DNA of 64,000 nucleotides from Anseranas semipalmata (lineage: Eukaryota > Chordata > Aves > Anseriformes > Anseranatidae): contig VXAA01000158.1 in assembly GCA_013399115.1 (NCBI GenBank), positions 412,369 through 476,368 on the forward strand. The letters are read 5' to 3'. The translations under genes and the position numbers were made by a program. Shown here one piece after another: positions 61,701 through 64,000 of the stretch (its first letter is position 1; every line of letters begins with the position of its first letter). The notes beneath the pieces were generated by a model. The model saw nothing but the letters and a program-made list of their open reading frames with translations, did no database searches and was not told the origin of the DNA.

Positions 61701-62200
61701 AGTAATTAACATAGAGATTTTCTCCAGGGCTGTTGTCCTCTTCAGAGCGTTCAACAAATATTACTCACTCACTCACCTTCCCCAGTCCTTACCCTGTCAG
61801 CTGAATGAGGATGGAGAACATTAGCTCCCGAGAAGAGGGTGGGAACCTGAAGCATCCACACGTTCACTTGAACATCAGGGAAAGATGTGCCCAAGGTCAC
61901 AGACCAGAGCAATGTCTCCACGGGGTGGACAACTGCATTCCTGGCTCCCTCCCCTGTGTTCAGACCAGTAAACCAAACAATAAAAGTTGTATTCAGAGGC
62001 TTTTGGCAACTGCAGTTTCTCATGTTATCAGTGAAGGGCGCAGACCTTATCTGGGCATCTAAACACAGATGTAGGCGACTGTTTTCCAGCTTCTTGCCTA
62101 GGCTTTTGTCCTGGCTCTTTTCTTCTGTTCATTTTTTTCTCCAAGGGGTCTGAGCCTGCAGGCAGCACTTTCTGAGCCAGCTTTTCACCGCCCACCAGTA
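52720..62200. other. Intergenic region upstream of TMED10, AT-rich
   Basis: Mostly AT-rich, especially about 52850-56450, with no CR1 copy that I recognise. No coding exon is supported. In other vertebrates this interval leads to FOS and contains activity-dependent FOS enhancers, so conserved noncoding elements are plausible, but none can be identified without alignment. Confidence 0.55.
61463..61477 (+). repeat. (TA)n microsatellite
   Basis: About seven TA units, flanked by CTGC on both sides. Confidence 0.8.
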
Positions 62201-64000
62201 CTGCAGACCGTGGGGCTCCACCAAGTTGCAAAGCCAGCAGAGGCAGAGTGGGGCTGGCCGGCGCGGGCCACCTCCCAGGGGACAGCAGCTCCGGCTACCG
62301 GCCCACGGAGGTACATGGAAAGCTCTCAGAGAAATACCCCTGCTCGGGCTCGGCCTGCGTCCGAGCGCTCAGGCTGCCTTCCCAAAAGGCAGAGGCGAGG
62401 CGTGGAGCAGTCCCCGGGGAGCCTGCGGTAGCCGGGCCCCCGCCACCGCCTCCTCATCCACACGTCTGTCCCCTGCGGCCACACACCGGCCTTGCGGACG
62501 GATTTTACTTGAAAGCTCTGGCAGCCCGTGCCGCTGATGGCAGAGCCCTGAGCCGTCTCCCTCCGTCTCCCTGGAGTCCCTGTGCAGACGTAGGCGCACG
62601 TCACCGCCTGCTCTAATTTTATCCGTGTTTGATGGAAGAGACTAACTGAGCAGCGGGGAGGCAGCTATTTTGGTTTTCTCCGTGGCTCTGGGTTATATAA
62701 AGCACCCTGCCATGACCTGCATCGCTCGGGAGCTGCTTCACTCTCCCCGTCGCAGCCACCACTGAAAGCTGGCTCAGGCGCTCGCCCCTGGCTCCCACGC
62801 ATGCAGCACCCAGCTGTGCCCCACGCACGGAGCAGCCAGATGCACGGGTGGCCAGCCACAGGGGGAGACGGGGCGTTCTCTGCTCGGCGTGGTTTTTACA
62901 CGTGTGACGTGCGCTTGGGTTTCACCCGTGCCGGTGCCCACGGTACAGGCGCTACCCACACAGCAGCCCCGCCGCGTGGGGCACCGACACTGTCCCGTCA
63001 CCCGGCGTGGGAGCGGCTCCGTTAGGTGGCAGCAGCAGCAGCACGTACAACGTGCAATCCCGAGGGCTTCTCCCGCAGCTCAGCTTCCACACGTCATGCA
63101 CGCCGTGGGGTGATCCCGGCCCTGACCGCATGCCCGGCCCCACGCAAAGGCTATTTCCCACCCGCAGGGAGCTGAGCCCTGCTCCTCCGGTGGCTTCGTC
63201 AGCAATGCTCCGGTGCCTGGTCCGAGGCTGGGAAGCAGGGCAGGGGGCCGTAGGCTTGCCAGTTTGGGAATTTTTGGAAGGAGGCAGCGTGACTGGGACT
63301 CCCTCCTCCTCCTCTCTCTGGCACAGGCAGGTCTGCCAACATCTGGGTTACGCGCTGGAGGGGGTTTTGGGGAATGCCTCTTGCTTTTGTTTCTTGTGCA
63401 ATCAGCAAATTTAATAGCACAATGTGGATTTGGAAGCTAAAGTAATTATGACGTGTTACAATGCAGTTGCAAACAGCCCATTAGCAGTGATTCGTGCCCT
63501 TCCCTAGCTCCAAGCCTGCCTCCCCCCACCCCGATCTTATTTCCCCCCCCCAAAAAACAGCCGAGCCCCGCTTCCCCCCGCCAGGCTCCTGCAAAGCCTC
63601 GTGTTCCTCTGAGCCTGGCTCTGCTGTCATTTCACCCGAAGCCACCTCCTCCCTAGTGACTGGGGGGGGTCACACCACGGCCCAGCCCGTCCCGTGGCTC
63701 TCCTCGCTCCCATGCAACTCCCGCACCCACTTCCTAAAGAGTCACCTCCCGGCTGGCACGGCACCCGCCATCCCCTGCCGTGCCTGGACGCGTGCACCCT
63801 CCTCCTGCCCCGCCGCAGCCTCCGTGCCCCCGCCGCCAGCCTCTCCCTGGCCTCCTGGCCGGAGGTCACTGCCCTGCCGTCGGGACGCACGCGACAGCCG
63901 GGGCAGGCTGGCCCCGCGGGGCGAGGGGGCTGCAGCACCCTCATCGCCAGCTCCCGAGCCTCGCCGTCACTTCCCCTCGGCCACGCGCTCCCCAGGGCAG
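62200..64000. other. GC-rich intergenic segment at the window end
   Basis: Base composition rises sharply in G, C and CpG compared with the previous 9 kb. Several overlapping open frames exist on both strands, as expected in GC-rich DNA, and none resembles a known protein. C runs occur near 63542-63551. Confidence 0.55.
62660..62735 (+). promoter_or_regulatory. Orphan TATA-type core promoter candidate
   Basis: TATATAAA at 62694-62701 follows a CArG-like GCTATTTTGG (9 of 10 positions of the SRF consensus) at 62663-62672. A start site would be expected near 62725. No open frame of known family follows, so the product, if any, may be a noncoding RNA. Confidence 0.3.

Noticed and set aside
62200..64000. 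Possible FOS gene or FOS promoter at the window end
   Set aside because: None of the FOS coding motifs or its bZIP region is found; the TATA and CArG-like boxes are not followed by FOS codons.

Overview
The window looks like bird nuclear DNA. Three vertebrate genes occur in the order ZC2HC1C (+), NEK9 (-), TMED10 (-), which is the order I know from human chromosome 14q24. The interspersed repeats I recognise are 3' ends of CR1 LINEs, the typical repeat of avian and reptilian genomes. The species cannot be named from this sequence.

Layout. Positions 1-3070 hold ZC2HC1C: a GC-rich promoter with noncoding exon 1, then two coding exons giving a 513-residue protein with two C2HC zinc fingers. A 3.5 kb gap between convergent 3' ends follows. 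NEK9 runs on the minus strand from its poly(A) signal near 6584 to a CpG-rich start region near 32340. I placed 21 coding exons (exons 2-22). They join in frame to 901 residues that cover most of the kinase domain, the RCC1 propeller, the acidic/glycine linker, the coiled coil and the LC8-binding tail. Exon 1 (start codon and glycine-rich loop) is not visible and should lie in the assembly gap 31812-32204. About 4 kb of spacer separates NEK9 from the 3' end of TMED10. TMED10 exons 2-5 (minus strand, 48356 down to 38631) give 147 residues including the transmembrane segment and the FF/KKLIE cytosolic tail. Its exon 1 (signal peptide) should lie in the second gap, 51936-52550. From 52.7 kb to the end I see no supported gene: an AT-rich segment gives way after about 62.2 kb to GC-rich sequence containing an isolated TATA-type promoter-like motif. 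In other vertebrates this flank leads to FOS, but FOS itself is not in the window.

Functions. NEK9 is a mitotic/centrosomal kinase, TMED10 a p24 cargo receptor of the early secretory pathway, and ZC2HC1C a poorly characterised zinc-finger protein. They are neighbours by old synteny; nothing in the sequence suggests a shared pathway.

The most unusual item is a piece of about 240 bp of 28S ribosomal RNA sequence (about 29030-29270) inside NEK9 intron 2, in the same orientation as NEK9. I found no undescribed multi-gene system here.
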